NCBI RefSeq assembly: GCF_000282655.1
Contig: NZ_AKIV01000073.1
Coordinates: 1 to 55,207 of the forward strand
Source: Polaromonas sp. CF318
GTDB lineage: Bacteria > Pseudomonadota > Gammaproteobacteria > Burkholderiales > Burkholderiaceae_C
Direction of reading: 5' to 3'
DNA length: 55,207 nucleotides
This document shows, in pieces, positions 46,429 to 55,199 of this stretch (positions within the stretch are counted from its first letter, which is position 1; each line of letters starts with the position of its first letter). Made by a program: the position numbers and the translations under genes. Below the pieces are notes generated by a model, which was not told the DNA's origin, did no database searches, and saw only the letters and a list, made by a program, of their open reading frames with translations.

Positions 46429-48117
46429 ATGAATGCAGCGACCATTGACCGCCCGTGGCTCAAGGCCTACCCGCCGGGCGTTCCCACCGACATCGACGCG
46501 TCGCAATACCCGTCGCTGGTGGCCTTGATGGAGGAAAGCTTCAAAAAGCACGGCAGCCGCGTCGCCTACAGCTTCATGGGCAAGGACGTCACCTTCGGCC
46601 AGACCGACAGCCTCTCGCTGGCCTTCGGCGCCTACCTGCAAAGCCTGGGCCTGGCCAAGGGCGACCGCATCGCCATCATGATGCCCAACGTGCCGCAATA
46701 CCCGGTGGCCGTGGCGGCCATCCTGCGCGCCGGCTACGTCGTGGTCAACGTCAACCCGCTGTACACCCCGCGTGAACTCGAGCACCAGCTCAAGGATTCT
46801 GGCTCCAAGGCCATCGTCATCATCGAGAACTTCGCCAACACGCTGGAGCAGTGCATTGCCGCCACGCCGGTCAAGCACGTGGTGTTGTGCGCCATGGGCG
46901 ACCAGCTCGGCATGCTCAAGGGCGCGCTGGTCAACTACGTGGTGCGCAACGTCAAAAAAATGGTGCCGGCCTTCAACCTGCCGGGCGCCGTGCGCTTCAA
47001 CGACGCCGTGGCCCAGGGCACGCGCCTGACGCTTAAGCGCCCCGACATCAAGCCCGACGACGTGGCCGTGCTGCAATACACCGGCGGCACCACCGGCGTG
47101 TCCAAGGGCGCGGTGCTGCTGCACCGCAACGTGATCGCCAACGTGCTGCAGTCCGAGGCCTGGAACGGCCCGGCCATGGCCAGTATGCAGGCCGGCCACC
47201 AGCCCACCTATGTCTGCGCGCTGCCGCTGTACCATATCTTCGCCTTCACCGTGAACATGATGCTGGGCATGCGCACCGGCGGCAAGAACATCCTGATCCC
47301 CAATCCGCGCGATCTGCCCGCGGTGCTCAAGGAACTCTCCAAGCACAAGGTCAACAGCTTCCCGGCCGTCAACACGCTGTTCAACGGCCTGGCCAACCAC
47401 CCGGACTTCAACACGGTGGATTGGTCGCACTTGAAGATTTCACTGGGCGGCGGCATGGCCGTGCAAAGCGCGGTGGCCAAGCTCTGGCTCGAGAAAACCG
47501 GCTGCCCCGTCTGCGAGGGCTACGGCCTGTCCGAGACCTCGCCCTCGGCCAGCTGCAACCCGACCAACAGCAAGGCCTTCACCGGCACCATAGGCGTGCC
47601 GATTCCCGGCACCTACTTCAAGCTGCTCGACGACGACGGCAACGAAGTGCCGCAGGGCCAGCCCGGCGAGATCGCCATCAAGGGCCCGCAGGTCATGGCC
47701 GGCTACTGGCAGCGCCCCGACGAAACCGCCAAGGTCATGACGCCGGACGGCTACTTCAAGTCAGGCGATATCGGCGTGCTCGATGAAAACGGCTTCTTCA
47801 GGATCGTCGACCGCAAGAAGGACATGATCCTGGTGAGCGGCTTCAACGTCTACCCGAACGAGATCGAAGACGTGGTGGCCAAGCTCGACGGCGTGATGGA
47901 ATGCGCCTGCGTGGGCGTGGCCGACGAAAAGTCGGGCGAAGCCGTCAAGTTGGTGATCGTCAAGAAAAATCCGGACCTCACCGAAGCCCAGGTGCGCGAA
48001 TACTGCAAGACCAACCTGACCGGCTACAAGCAGCCCAAGGTGGTGGAGTTCCGCACCGAGCTGCCCAAGACACCGGTCGGCAAAATTCTTCGCCGCGAGT
48101 TGCGGGATAAAAAATAA
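46429..48117 (+). CDS. fadD: Long-chain fatty-acid-CoA ligase
   Basis: Activates fatty acids as acyl-CoA for beta-oxidation. The 562-residue enzyme has the AMP-binding P-loop YTGGTTGVSKGA (about residue 220), GYGLSETSP, the adenylation motif YFKSGDIGVLDENGFFRIVD with RKKDMI, and the C-terminal Lys in TPVGKILRREL. ATG 46429 has GGAGAAG 6 nt upstream; the earlier in-frame starts lack a ribosome site. Length matches FadD. An intrinsic terminator follows. Confidence 0.95.
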   Translation: MNAATIDRPWLKAYPPGVPTDIDASQYPSLVALMEESFKKHGSRVAYSFMGKDVTFGQTDSLSLAFGAYLQSLGLAKGDRIAIMMPNVPQYPVAVAAILRAGYVVVNVNPLYTPRELEHQLKDSGSKAIVIIENFANTLEQCIAATPVKHVVLCAMGDQLGMLKGALVNYVVRNVKKMVPAFNLPGAVRFNDAVAQGTRLTLKRPDIKPDDVAVLQYTGGTTGVSKGAVLLHRNVIANVLQSEAWNGPAMASMQAGHQPTYVCALPLYHIFAFTVNMMLGMRTGGKNILIPNPRDLPAVLKELSKHKVNSFPAVNTLFNGLANHPDFNTVDWSHLKISLGGGMAVQSAVAKLWLEKTGCPVCEGYGLSETSPSASCNPTNSKAFTGTIGVPIPGTYFKLLDDDGNEVPQGQPGEIAIKGPQVMAGYWQRPDETAKVMTPDGYFKSGDIGVLDENGFFRIVDRKKDMILVSGFNVYPNEIEDVVAKLDGVMECACVGVADEKSGEAVKLVIVKKNPDLTEAQVREYCKTNLTGYKQPKVVEFRTELPKTPVGKILRRELRDKK

Positions 48118-48163
48118 CCCAACGGTAAAGCTGGTTTTTTTAGAGCCTGCAAAGGTTTTCTAG

Positions 48164-48187
48164 GGGCGGCGCAAGTCGCCCTTTTTT
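48164..48187 (+). terminator. Intrinsic terminator of fadD
   Basis: A 7-bp stem GGGCGGC / GTCGCCC closed by the stable GNRA tetraloop GCAA, followed by six T, 46 bp after the fadD stop. Confidence 0.85.
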
Positions 48188-48217
48188 GCGTCCGTGCTTT
48201 GTGGGCACAATCCCTTC

Positions 48218-48985
48218 ATGTCGATTTCCTCCACCTCCCCGACCCCCATCGCCATTCTCAGCGCCCTGCTGCAGGAGCAGCAAGGCCTGATGGAGTTGCT
48301 GCACCAGCCGCACAAGGTGACGCATGCCGGCCGCGACTTCTGGCTCGGCGAGCTGCACGGCCGGTCCGTGGTGCTGGCCCTCTCGAAAATCGGGAAAGTG
48401 GCGGCCGCCACCACGGCCACCGCGCTGATTGAACGCTTCGGCGTGCGCCGCATGGTGTTCACCGGCGTGGCCGGCGGCCTGGGCGCGGGCGTGAATGTGG
48501 GCGACGTCGTGGTGGCCAGCGAGTTTGTCCAGCACGACCTCGACGCCTCGCCTTTATTCCCACGTTATGAGGTGCCGCTGTACGGCCGCGCCCGATTTGA
48601 GGGCGACGCGGCCCTCACGGCCTTGCTGTTCAATGCGGCCTCAGCGGCGCTCGGTGACGGCGGCGCCAGCGCGGCCTTTCCGGTTGCGCGCGTGCACCGG
48701 GGCTTGATCGCCAGCGGCGACCGGTTCGTTTCAGGCGCCGGCGAGTCGCGCAGCCTGCATGCCACGTTGACGGGCGCGGGCCACCAGGTGCTCGCGGTGG
48801 AGATGGAGGGCGCGGCCGTGGCGCAGGTCTGCCTCGACTACGGTGTGCCCTTTGCGGCCGTGCGCACCATCTCGGACCGCGCGGACGACAGCGCGCATGT
48901 GGATTTTCCGCGCTTCATCGAGCAAGTGGCCAGTCGTTATGCCCACGCGATCGTGGAGAAGCTGCTGGTGTCGCTGGAGCCGTGA
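48218..48985 (+). CDS. mtnN: 5'-methylthioadenosine / S-adenosylhomocysteine nucleosidase
   Basis: A 255-residue MTA/SAH nucleosidase that recycles methylthioadenosine and S-adenosylhomocysteine. Key residues: Glu in IAILSALLQEQ, GKVAAATTATALI, VFTGVAGGL, substrate-binding VEMEGAAVAQVC, and the catalytic Asp in TISDRAD. ATG 48218 is preferred to an in-frame ATG 8 codons upstream, as homology begins at SPTPIAIL. A CACAAT hexamer ends 6 nt before it with no Shine-Dalgarno, so the message may be leaderless. It converges on the SEC-C gene. Confidence 0.93.
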   Translation: MSISSTSPTPIAILSALLQEQQGLMELLHQPHKVTHAGRDFWLGELHGRSVVLALSKIGKVAAATTATALIERFGVRRMVFTGVAGGLGAGVNVGDVVVASEFVQHDLDASPLFPRYEVPLYGRARFEGDAALTALLFNAASAALGDGGASAAFPVARVHRGLIASGDRFVSGAGESRSLHATLTGAGHQVLAVEMEGAAVAQVCLDYGVPFAAVRTISDRADDSAHVDFPRFIEQVASRYAHAIVEKLLVSLEP

Positions 48986-49001
48986 AAGCGGCGGGAGGCT
49001 C

Positions 49002-49832
49002 TCAGCCCGCGCCGTGGCACTTCTTGTATTTTTTCCCGCTGCCGCAGTAGCAGAGGTCGTTGCGCCCCGGCGTGGCCTGGGCGCGCACCGTCTCCACTTT
49101 CGGCCCCAGCGTCTTCCACAGCTCGCGCAGGTCGTACACCGCCCAGATGGCTTCGCCAAAAGCATTGAGCCGGGCGATGCTGGTGCTGGGCGCGCCGTCT
49201 TCGCTCAGCGGTGAGACTTCGGGCGCGGCCGTGTCGTCCTCGGTCATGGCCACCACCGCCTGCAGCGCGCCGTCCAGCCATTTGGCGGCGTCCTTGTCGC
49301 GCGGTGCCGTCCATTCGTCGGGCCAGCTTTCGACCGCGAACATAAAGCCCAGCGCCCAGACCTGGGCAAAGGCCGGCAGGTCCTCGCGCTTGAAGGCGGC
49401 GCGTTCCTCGGGCGCCATCTCGGCCACGGCGCCGCGTATGTCCATCACCTCGGGGTGGTAGCAATTGTCGTCTTCCAGTGAGTCGACTTCCGAGTCCAAT
49501 GCGACAGCGACTTCCTGCCAGCGCCGGTTCCACAGCGTGAGGAAGCGCTCACGTTGGCCGTCGTCCGTGAAGGAGCCGCCTTCCGGGTCCGGTGCCTCGC
49601 CCTCGGCGGGCACGGCCAGCAGCACGGGCAGATATTCCGCGGCGGCGATGGGCCGGCGCGAGCAGATCACGGCGGCCATAAAACCTTCGCAAAACTCCCA
49701 CTGCGGCGTCTCGTCGTAGCGAGTGCGCAAGTCGTCGAGGATGGCGTCGAGCGCGTCGAAGTCCTCGGCTTCGAGGAAAGCCTGCTCCGGCGTGGGCGTT
49801 GAAGGGGTAGCGGATTTGGGGGAGGGCTTCAT
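49002..49832 (-). CDS. YecA/UPF0149-like protein with C-terminal SEC-C motif
   Basis: A 276-residue protein. Residues 15-180 match the YecA/UPF0149 helical domain (FCEGFMAAVICSRRPIAAAE; FAQVWALGFMFAVESWPDEW). The C-terminus GRNDLCYCGSGKKYKKCHGA is a zinc-binding SEC-C motif (CxC...CH), as in SecA and in E. coli YecA. Such proteins associate with ribosomes or SecA in related systems; the role here is inferred. It lies between mtnN (convergent) and the FMN protein (divergent, 95 bp). Confidence 0.9.
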   Translation of the reverse strand: MKPSPKSATPSTPTPEQAFLEAEDFDALDAILDDLRTRYDETPQWEFCEGFMAAVICSRRPIAAAEYLPVLLAVPAEGEAPDPEGGSFTDDGQRERFLTLWNRRWQEVAVALDSEVDSLEDDNCYHPEVMDIRGAVAEMAPEERAAFKREDLPAFAQVWALGFMFAVESWPDEWTAPRDKDAAKWLDGALQAVVAMTEDDTAAPEVSPLSEDGAPSTSIARLNAFGEAIWAVYDLRELWKTLGPKVETVRAQATPGRNDLCYCGSGKKYKKCHGAG

Positions 49833-49927
49833 GAAAAACAGTCCTGAGCCTCACGCGAGGCTCTTATGATGCAAAGTGTATCTGCCGCATCGCGGTTATT
49901 CTGCCCCTCCCCCACGGAAGCGCCACC

Positions 49928-51655
49928 ATGTTTCTCCAGCGTCTGGATGCCCGGTTCCCGGTTCGTTACACCTTCATGGCCTTGTGCGCGCTGGGCGCGC
50001 TGCTGGCGCTGTTCAGCCTGGCGCTCTTCGGCGTGGGCCGGCTGACCCTGCTGGCCTTCCTGGGCTGTATCGCGCTGGTCGGGGTGGGCGTGCACGACCT
50101 GCGGCAAACCCGGCACGCGGTGCTGCGCAACTACCCGGTCATCGGCCATATGCGCTTTCTGTTCGAGTTCATACGGCCCGAGATGCGCCAGTACTTCATC
50201 GAAAGCGACAGCGAGGCCACGCCGTTTTCGCGCGCCCAGCGCTCGCTGGTCTACCAGCGCGCCAAGAGCGAACCCGACAACCGGCCCTTCGGCACGCAGC
50301 TGGACGTGGGCGCGCAGGGGTATGAATGGGTTAACCATTCGATGTCGCCGACCAAGCTGCCTTCGCACGACTTCCGGGTCTGGATAGGCGGCTCGCCCGA
50401 GCATCCCTCGCCCTCGGTCGAGCCCTGCACCCAGCCCTACCATGCCAGCGTCTTCAACATCTCGGCGCTGAGCTTCGGCTCGCTCTCGGCCAACGCCATC
50501 ATGGCGCTCAACAAGGGCGCCAAGCTGGGCGGCTTCGCGCACGATACGGGCGAGGGCTCAATCTCGCAGCACCACCGGCTGCACGGCGGCGACCTGATCT
50601 GGGAAATCGGCTCGGGTTACTTCGGCTGCCGCAACGAGGACGGCAGCTTCAGCGAGGAGCGTTTCGCCGCCAACGCGCGCGACCCGCAGGTCAAGCTGAT
50701 CGAACTCAAGATGAGCCAGGGCGCCAAACCCGGCCACGGCGGCATACTGCCCGGCCCCAAGGTCACCGCGGAGATCGCCGCGGCGCGCGGCGTGCCGCAA
50801 GGCAAGGATTGCATCTCGCCCTCCAGCCACAGCGCGTTTTCCACCCCGGTGGAGATGATGCATTTCATCGCCAGGCTGCGAAAGCTCTCGGGCGGCAAGC
50901 CCACCGGCTTCAAGTTCTGCATAGGCCACCCCTGGGAGTGGTTCGCCATCGTCAAGGCCATGCTGGAGACCGGCATCACGCCGGACTTCATCGTGGTGGA
51001 CGGCGCCGAGGGCGGCACGGGCGCCGCGCCGGTGGAATTCACCGACCATGTGGGCGCGCCGCTGCAGGAAGGCCTGCTGCTGGTGCACAACACGCTGATC
51101 GGCGTGAACCTGCGCAGCCGCATCTCCATAGGGGCGGCCGGCAAGGTCGTCAGCGCCTTCGACATGGTGCGGCTGATGGCGCTGGGCGCCGACTGGTGCA
51201 ACGCCGGGCGCGGCTTCATGATGGCGCTGGGCTGCATACAGGCCCAAAGCTGCCACACCGGCAAATGCCCGACCGGCGTCACCACGCAGGATCCGGTGCG
51301 CCAGCAGGCGCTGGTGGTGCCCGACAAGGCCGAGCGCGTGCGCAACTTCCACCGCAGCACGCTGCATGCGCTGCAGGAACTGGTGCAGGCCGCCGGCCTG
51401 TGCCACCCGCGCGAAGTCAACGCCCACCACATCGTGCGCCGCCTGACCGACACCGAGGTGCGGCTGCTCAGCAACCTGATCATGCGGGTGGAGCCCGGCG
51501 CGCTGCTCGGTTCGCTGGAAAAACAGAACACCGTGTTCAGCTACTACTGGCCGCTGGCCAGCGCGCACAGCTTTCGCGCCAACGGCGCCGCCATGCAGGC
51601 GCCGGCCGGGCCCGATGGCGCCATGGCCCCAGGCGCCGGCATCGCGGCGGCCTGA
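49928..51655 (+). CDS. FMN-binding glutamate synthase-like protein
   Basis: A 575-residue membrane-anchored protein. Two or so helices at residues 18-60 (FMALCALGALLALFSLALFG) anchor it. The rest is the FMN/iron-sulfur barrel of the large glutamate synthase subunit: GHGGILPGPKVTAEIA, VDGAEGGTGAAP, and the 3Fe-4S cysteines CIQAQSCHTGKC. There is no glutaminase domain and no partner subunit, so this is a stand-alone GltB-like enzyme of uncertain reaction. GGAAG precedes ATG 49928. It converges on the PIN gene. Confidence 0.93.
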   Translation: MFLQRLDARFPVRYTFMALCALGALLALFSLALFGVGRLTLLAFLGCIALVGVGVHDLRQTRHAVLRNYPVIGHMRFLFEFIRPEMRQYFIESDSEATPFSRAQRSLVYQRAKSEPDNRPFGTQLDVGAQGYEWVNHSMSPTKLPSHDFRVWIGGSPEHPSPSVEPCTQPYHASVFNISALSFGSLSANAIMALNKGAKLGGFAHDTGEGSISQHHRLHGGDLIWEIGSGYFGCRNEDGSFSEERFAANARDPQVKLIELKMSQGAKPGHGGILPGPKVTAEIAAARGVPQGKDCISPSSHSAFSTPVEMMHFIARLRKLSGGKPTGFKFCIGHPWEWFAIVKAMLETGITPDFIVVDGAEGGTGAAPVEFTDHVGAPLQEGLLLVHNTLIGVNLRSRISIGAAGKVVSAFDMVRLMALGADWCNAGRGFMMALGCIQAQSCHTGKCPTGVTTQDPVRQQALVVPDKAERVRNFHRSTLHALQELVQAAGLCHPREVNAHHIVRRLTDTEVRLLSNLIMRVEPGALLGSLEKQNTVFSYYWPLASAHSFRANGAAMQAPAGPDGAMAPGAGIAAA

Positions 51656-51681
51656 ACAGTCCTGGCCGTGGCCGCTTGCCG

Positions 51682-52107
51682 CTAGGGCTGCATCGCGCTC
51701 CGCGCCTTGACGCCGAGGCTGACCAGCCGTCTGGCCATGGAAAGTACGGCTCTGTCCTTGCTCAACAGCAGCGCCTTGCCGGCCACCGCCAGGTCTATGA
51801 ATTTCTGGTCGTCGCCGTCGCTGCAGGTCACAGATGCCTTCGCGGCCACCTCCATCAAGTGTGCATGCCGGTCAAAGGCCGCAAGCACGTCGTCGGCGCT
51901 CAATTGGTAAAACGCCAGGCGTGGTGCGATCTGCGGATAAGCCAGCACGCGCGCGAGCTCATCGCGCATGGGCTCGGTGGCCAGCCAGTCGAGCTCGCCG
52001 GCTTCCAGCGCCTGCTTCAGCGGCTGCGCGGCCGCATCGTTGAAGACAAACAGGTCAAGGACGATGTTGGTGTCCAGCACCACGGGCTGGCGCGCCGCCG
52101 CGGTCAC
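51682..52107 (-). CDS. PIN-domain nuclease (COG1569-like)
   Basis: A 141-residue PIN-domain protein from GTG 52107. Acidic residues of a PIN site are seen in VVLDTNIVLDLF (Asp), EPMRDEL (Glu), SDGDDQKFIDLA (two Asp) and LSKDRAVL (Asp). The fold cleaves RNA and often serves as a toxin; COG1569 members were annotated as toxin components, but no antitoxin gene adjoins it. Its GTG overlaps the TGA of the upstream methyltransferase in a GTGA junction, so the two are translated together. A longer frame upstream lies inside the methyltransferase and looks spurious. Confidence 0.85.
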   Translation of the reverse strand: MTAAARQPVVLDTNIVLDLFVFNDAAAQPLKQALEAGELDWLATEPMRDELARVLAYPQIAPRLAFYQLSADDVLAAFDRHAHLMEVAAKASVTCSDGDDQKFIDLAVAGKALLLSKDRAVLSMARRLVSLGVKARSAMQP

Positions 52108-53513
52108 GGCGCCGGCTCGCGCGCCGCGGACCCCGGCTTGCCGCGCGCCGAGCCGGCCACCATGTCGAAGCGAAACAGCCGGCATTCAATCGGGCCGTTC
52201 CACATGGGCACGCGGCGCGATTCCTTCAGTCGCATCTTGCCGGGCAGCTTGAGGTCGGGCGTGAGCACGTGGGCCGTCCAGCCCGCGTAATTTTTCTTCC
52301 AGTGCGCTGCCAGCTGCGGAAAGAAGTCGGCGGCTTCTTCGCCCCAGGCGTTTTGCGCCTGTTCGCGGCCCGGGTTGGCCGAGCGGTCGCGCGAGGTCTC
52401 GAAGGCGGGCTCTTCGCGCGTGTCGCCGCTGTCGGGGTTCAGGGGCTGGCCGAATTCGTCGATGGGCTGGTTGCGGTGGTCGTGCTGCACGCGCCCTTCG
52501 GCATGTCCTTGCTGGCGGCGCTGGTCGCGGCCCTGCACGCCGGTGATGCCGGCCACACCGGCTACGTCGATGCGCTCGCCATAGGGCGGGTTCACCAGCA
52601 TCACGCCCGAAGGCGCGGGCGGCATGCGCTGCAGCGCGTCGCCGCCACGGAACTCCACCGCGTTGGCCACGCCGGCGCGCTCGGCATTGCGTTCGGCGAA
52701 GTCGACCATGCGAAAGGACACGTCGCTGCCGAACACCGGCGCCGTCGGTTCGGTGATGGCGGCCTCGGCCTGGCCCAGCAGGCCGTCCCACACATGGCCC
52801 TGGAAGGGCAAATACTTCTGGAAGGCGAAGCGCCGGTTGATGCCGGGCGCGATGTTGCAGGCGATCTGCGCCGCCTCGATGGCGATGGTGCCCGAGCCGC
52901 AGCAGGGGTCGTAGAGCGGCACGCCGGTTTTGCACAGCAGGTCCCAGCCGCTGGCGGCGATCATCGCGGCGGCCAGGGTTTCCTTCAGCGGCGCGTCGCC
53001 CTTGTCCTCGCGCCAGCCGCGCTTGAAGAGGGGCTCGCCCGAGGTGTCGATGTAAATCGTGACGGTGTCCGTCGTCAGGTGCACGTAGACACGCACGTCG
53101 GGCCAGCGCGTGTCGACGCTGGGCCGCACGTCGTCGAACTTCGCGCGAAAACGGTCGGCGATCGCGTCCTTGATCTTCAGCGCCGCGAAGTTCAGGCTGG
53201 TCAGCGGGCTGTGCTGGGCGGTGATCTCGACCTTGAAGGTCTGTTTGGGCGTGAACCAGATCTCCCAGGCCACGTTGGCGGCGGCGTTGTAGAGATCCTG
53301 TTCGCCGCGGTACTGGTTGTGCTGCAGCTCGATCAGCACACGCTGCGCCAGGCGGCTGTGCAGGTTGAGCTGCAAGGCGTCGCGCCAGGAAGCCTGCAGC
53401 TGCACGCCGGCGCGCCAGGCCTTGCCCTGGATGCCGGTGATGCGCTGCACTTCGCTGGCCAGCAGGGCCTCGACGCCGGCGGCGCACGGTAAAAAGAGTT
53501 GGAGTTGGTTCAT
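52104..53513 (-). CDS. THUMP-domain class I methyltransferase, RlmL-like
   Basis: A 469-residue protein of the RlmL/RlmKL N-terminal type, which methylates G2445 of 23S rRNA. It has an RNA-binding THUMP region (residues 45-155), the SAM-binding PLYDPCCGSGTIAIEAAQIA (about 200), FGSDVSFRMVDFAERNA, the catalytic NPPYGERI, and a RlmL-type end (RRVPMWNGPIECRLFRF). Between GERI and FFPQLAAHW there is an insertion of about 75 charged, low-complexity residues (RRQQGHAEG, DSGDTREE), not seen in E. coli RlmL. The RlmK half is absent. It is translationally coupled to the PIN gene. Confidence 0.92.
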   Translation of the reverse strand: MNQLQLFLPCAAGVEALLASEVQRITGIQGKAWRAGVQLQASWRDALQLNLHSRLAQRVLIELQHNQYRGEQDLYNAAANVAWEIWFTPKQTFKVEITAQHSPLTSLNFAALKIKDAIADRFRAKFDDVRPSVDTRWPDVRVYVHLTTDTVTIYIDTSGEPLFKRGWREDKGDAPLKETLAAAMIAASGWDLLCKTGVPLYDPCCGSGTIAIEAAQIACNIAPGINRRFAFQKYLPFQGHVWDGLLGQAEAAITEPTAPVFGSDVSFRMVDFAERNAERAGVANAVEFRGGDALQRMPPAPSGVMLVNPPYGERIDVAGVAGITGVQGRDQRRQQGHAEGRVQHDHRNQPIDEFGQPLNPDSGDTREEPAFETSRDRSANPGREQAQNAWGEEAADFFPQLAAHWKKNYAGWTAHVLTPDLKLPGKMRLKESRRVPMWNGPIECRLFRFDMVAGSARGKPGSAAREPAP

Positions 53514-53555
53514 GACTGACTGTGAGGGACGGGGCAGCGCTGCCTGATCGAGCGG

Positions 53556-55091
53556 CTAGAGAGACTTGCGCAAGTTTGCAGGGGCGATGCGCAGGGCTTC
53601 GCGGTACTTGGCCACGGTGCGGCGCGCGCATTCAATGCCCTGCTCCTTGAGCATTTCGGAAATCTGGTTGTCGCTCAGCGGTTTTTTCGCGCTTTCGGAC
53701 GAGACGAACTGCTTGATCAGCGCGCGCACCGCCGTGCTGGAGGCGTTGCCGCCGGTTTCGGTGCCCAGCGCGGAGCCGAAGAAATACTTCAGTTCAAAGG
53801 TGCCGAAGGGCGTGCCCATGTACTTGGCGGTGGTCACGCGCGAAATTGTGGATTCATGCAGGCCCAGTTCGTCGGCGATTTCGCGCAGCACCAGCGGGCG
53901 CATCGCGAGCTCGCCGTGCGTGAAGAAACTCTTTTGCCGCTCGACGATGGCGCTGCTCACGCGCAGTATGGTGTCAAAGCGCTGCTGGATGTTCTTGATG
54001 AACCAACGCGCCTCCTGCAGGCGTTGCTGCAGCGCCTGGCCGTCCTGGCCCTTGTGCTGCTTGAGGGCGTTGGCGTAGATGTCGTGCACGCGCAGGCGCG
54101 GCATCACGTCGCCATTGAGAGTGACCTTGAAGCCCCGGCCCGACTTCACGACGATGACGTCGGGCACGATCAGGTTGCGCTCCACATTGACGAAGCGGCG
54201 CCCGGGTTTGGGATCGAGCCGGCCTATCACCGCGATCGCGCCCTTGATGGCGGCTTCGGTGAATCCGCACAGGTAGGACAGGCGCTTCACGTCGCGTTTG
54301 GCCAGCAGCTCCATGGGATGCTTGCACACGGCGATGGCGGCGCGGGTTTCCTCGCAGTCCTTGCAGTCGAGCAACTGCAGGCTCAGGCATTCGGCCAGGT
54401 TGCGCGCGCCCACGCCGGCCGGCTCCATGTGGTGCAGCAGCTTGAGCGCCATGGCAAAACGCTGCTCGAGGTCCTCGGCCTGTTCCATGTCGCCGCCGGC
54501 CAGGCCGGCCGCGAGCGAGGCCAGGCTGTCCTCAAGGTAACCGTCGTCGTTGAGCGACTCGATCAGGAAATGCAGGGCCGCGCGGTCTTCCTCCGAGAGG
54601 CGCAGGCCCAGCGACTGGCGGTGCAAGTGGTCTTGCAGGGACTCATGGCCGCCCGTGAGGTCCGAGGCCTCGGCCTCGCTTTCCTCGTTGTTGTTCTTGC
54701 GCGCCGGCGCGTCGCTGCCCCATTCGCTGTCGTCGGGCGCGGTTTCCACCGTGCCGTCGCCTTCCCAGCTTTCCTCGAGCTTGGGTTCCGCGCTGACCTC
54801 GGCTTCGCCGGCCGCTGAAATGCCCGCGTCTTCCGCGCCGCCGGCGATCGACTCCGCCGCGGATTCAAACTCGCGGCTGTCCTGGCTGACCGGCGTGTTG
54901 ACATGCTCCAGGCCGAACTCTTCGCGCACCGCGGTTTCGTCCGACACCTCGAGAAACGGGTTTTCGTCGAGCATCTGCTCGACTTCCTGGCTCAGCTCGA
55001 GCGTGGACAGCTGCAGCAGCCGTATCGACTGCTGCAGCTGGGGCGTCAGCGCGAGATGCTGCGAGACGCGTAATGACAGGCCTTGCTTCAC
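53556..55091 (-). CDS. rpoN: RNA polymerase sigma-54 factor
   Basis: A 511-residue sigma-54. Region I is Gln/Leu-rich (QHLALTPQLQQSIRLLQLST); region II is acidic (residues 60-140); the core-binding region follows; the DNA-binding helix-turn-helix precedes the RpoN box ARRTVAKYREALRI near the C-terminus. The start is GTG 55091 with GGAA upstream. Sigma-54 drives nitrogen, motility and carbon genes with ATP-dependent activators. It is usually preceded by lptB, which would be outside the window. A G+C-rich dispersed palindrome occupies the upstream spacer. Confidence 0.97.
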   Translation of the reverse strand: MKQGLSLRVSQHLALTPQLQQSIRLLQLSTLELSQEVEQMLDENPFLEVSDETAVREEFGLEHVNTPVSQDSREFESAAESIAGGAEDAGISAAGEAEVSAEPKLEESWEGDGTVETAPDDSEWGSDAPARKNNNEESEAEASDLTGGHESLQDHLHRQSLGLRLSEEDRAALHFLIESLNDDGYLEDSLASLAAGLAGGDMEQAEDLEQRFAMALKLLHHMEPAGVGARNLAECLSLQLLDCKDCEETRAAIAVCKHPMELLAKRDVKRLSYLCGFTEAAIKGAIAVIGRLDPKPGRRFVNVERNLIVPDVIVVKSGRGFKVTLNGDVMPRLRVHDIYANALKQHKGQDGQALQQRLQEARWFIKNIQQRFDTILRVSSAIVERQKSFFTHGELAMRPLVLREIADELGLHESTISRVTTAKYMGTPFGTFELKYFFGSALGTETGGNASSTAVRALIKQFVSSESAKKPLSDNQISEMLKEQGIECARRTVAKYREALRIAPANLRKSL

Positions 55092-55151
55092 GACAGTTCC
55101 AGGCGCCCGCGATCAGACACAGTGAGCGAGCCGCAAGCATGGGCCGCGGAA

Positions 55152-55199
55152 CCGGCTTTGCCGGGCCGCAGGCGCAGCCCCCTGAGGGGGGAGGGGGCT
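55152..55199. repeat. G+C-rich dispersed palindrome upstream of rpoN
   Basis: A CCGGC-TTT-GCCGG hairpin (55152-55164) is followed by an inverted repeat with perfect 8-bp arms AGCCCCCT / AGGGGGCT (55176-55183 and 55192-55199). From memory, similar runs of CCCCCT hairpins recur between genes of Comamonadaceae. It could act as a transcript end for a gene upstream of rpoN. Confidence 0.6.

Noticed and set aside
51682..52107. PIN gene as half of a toxin-antitoxin pair
   Set aside because: No small antitoxin-like gene lies on either side; the neighbour is a methyltransferase with an overlapping stop codon.
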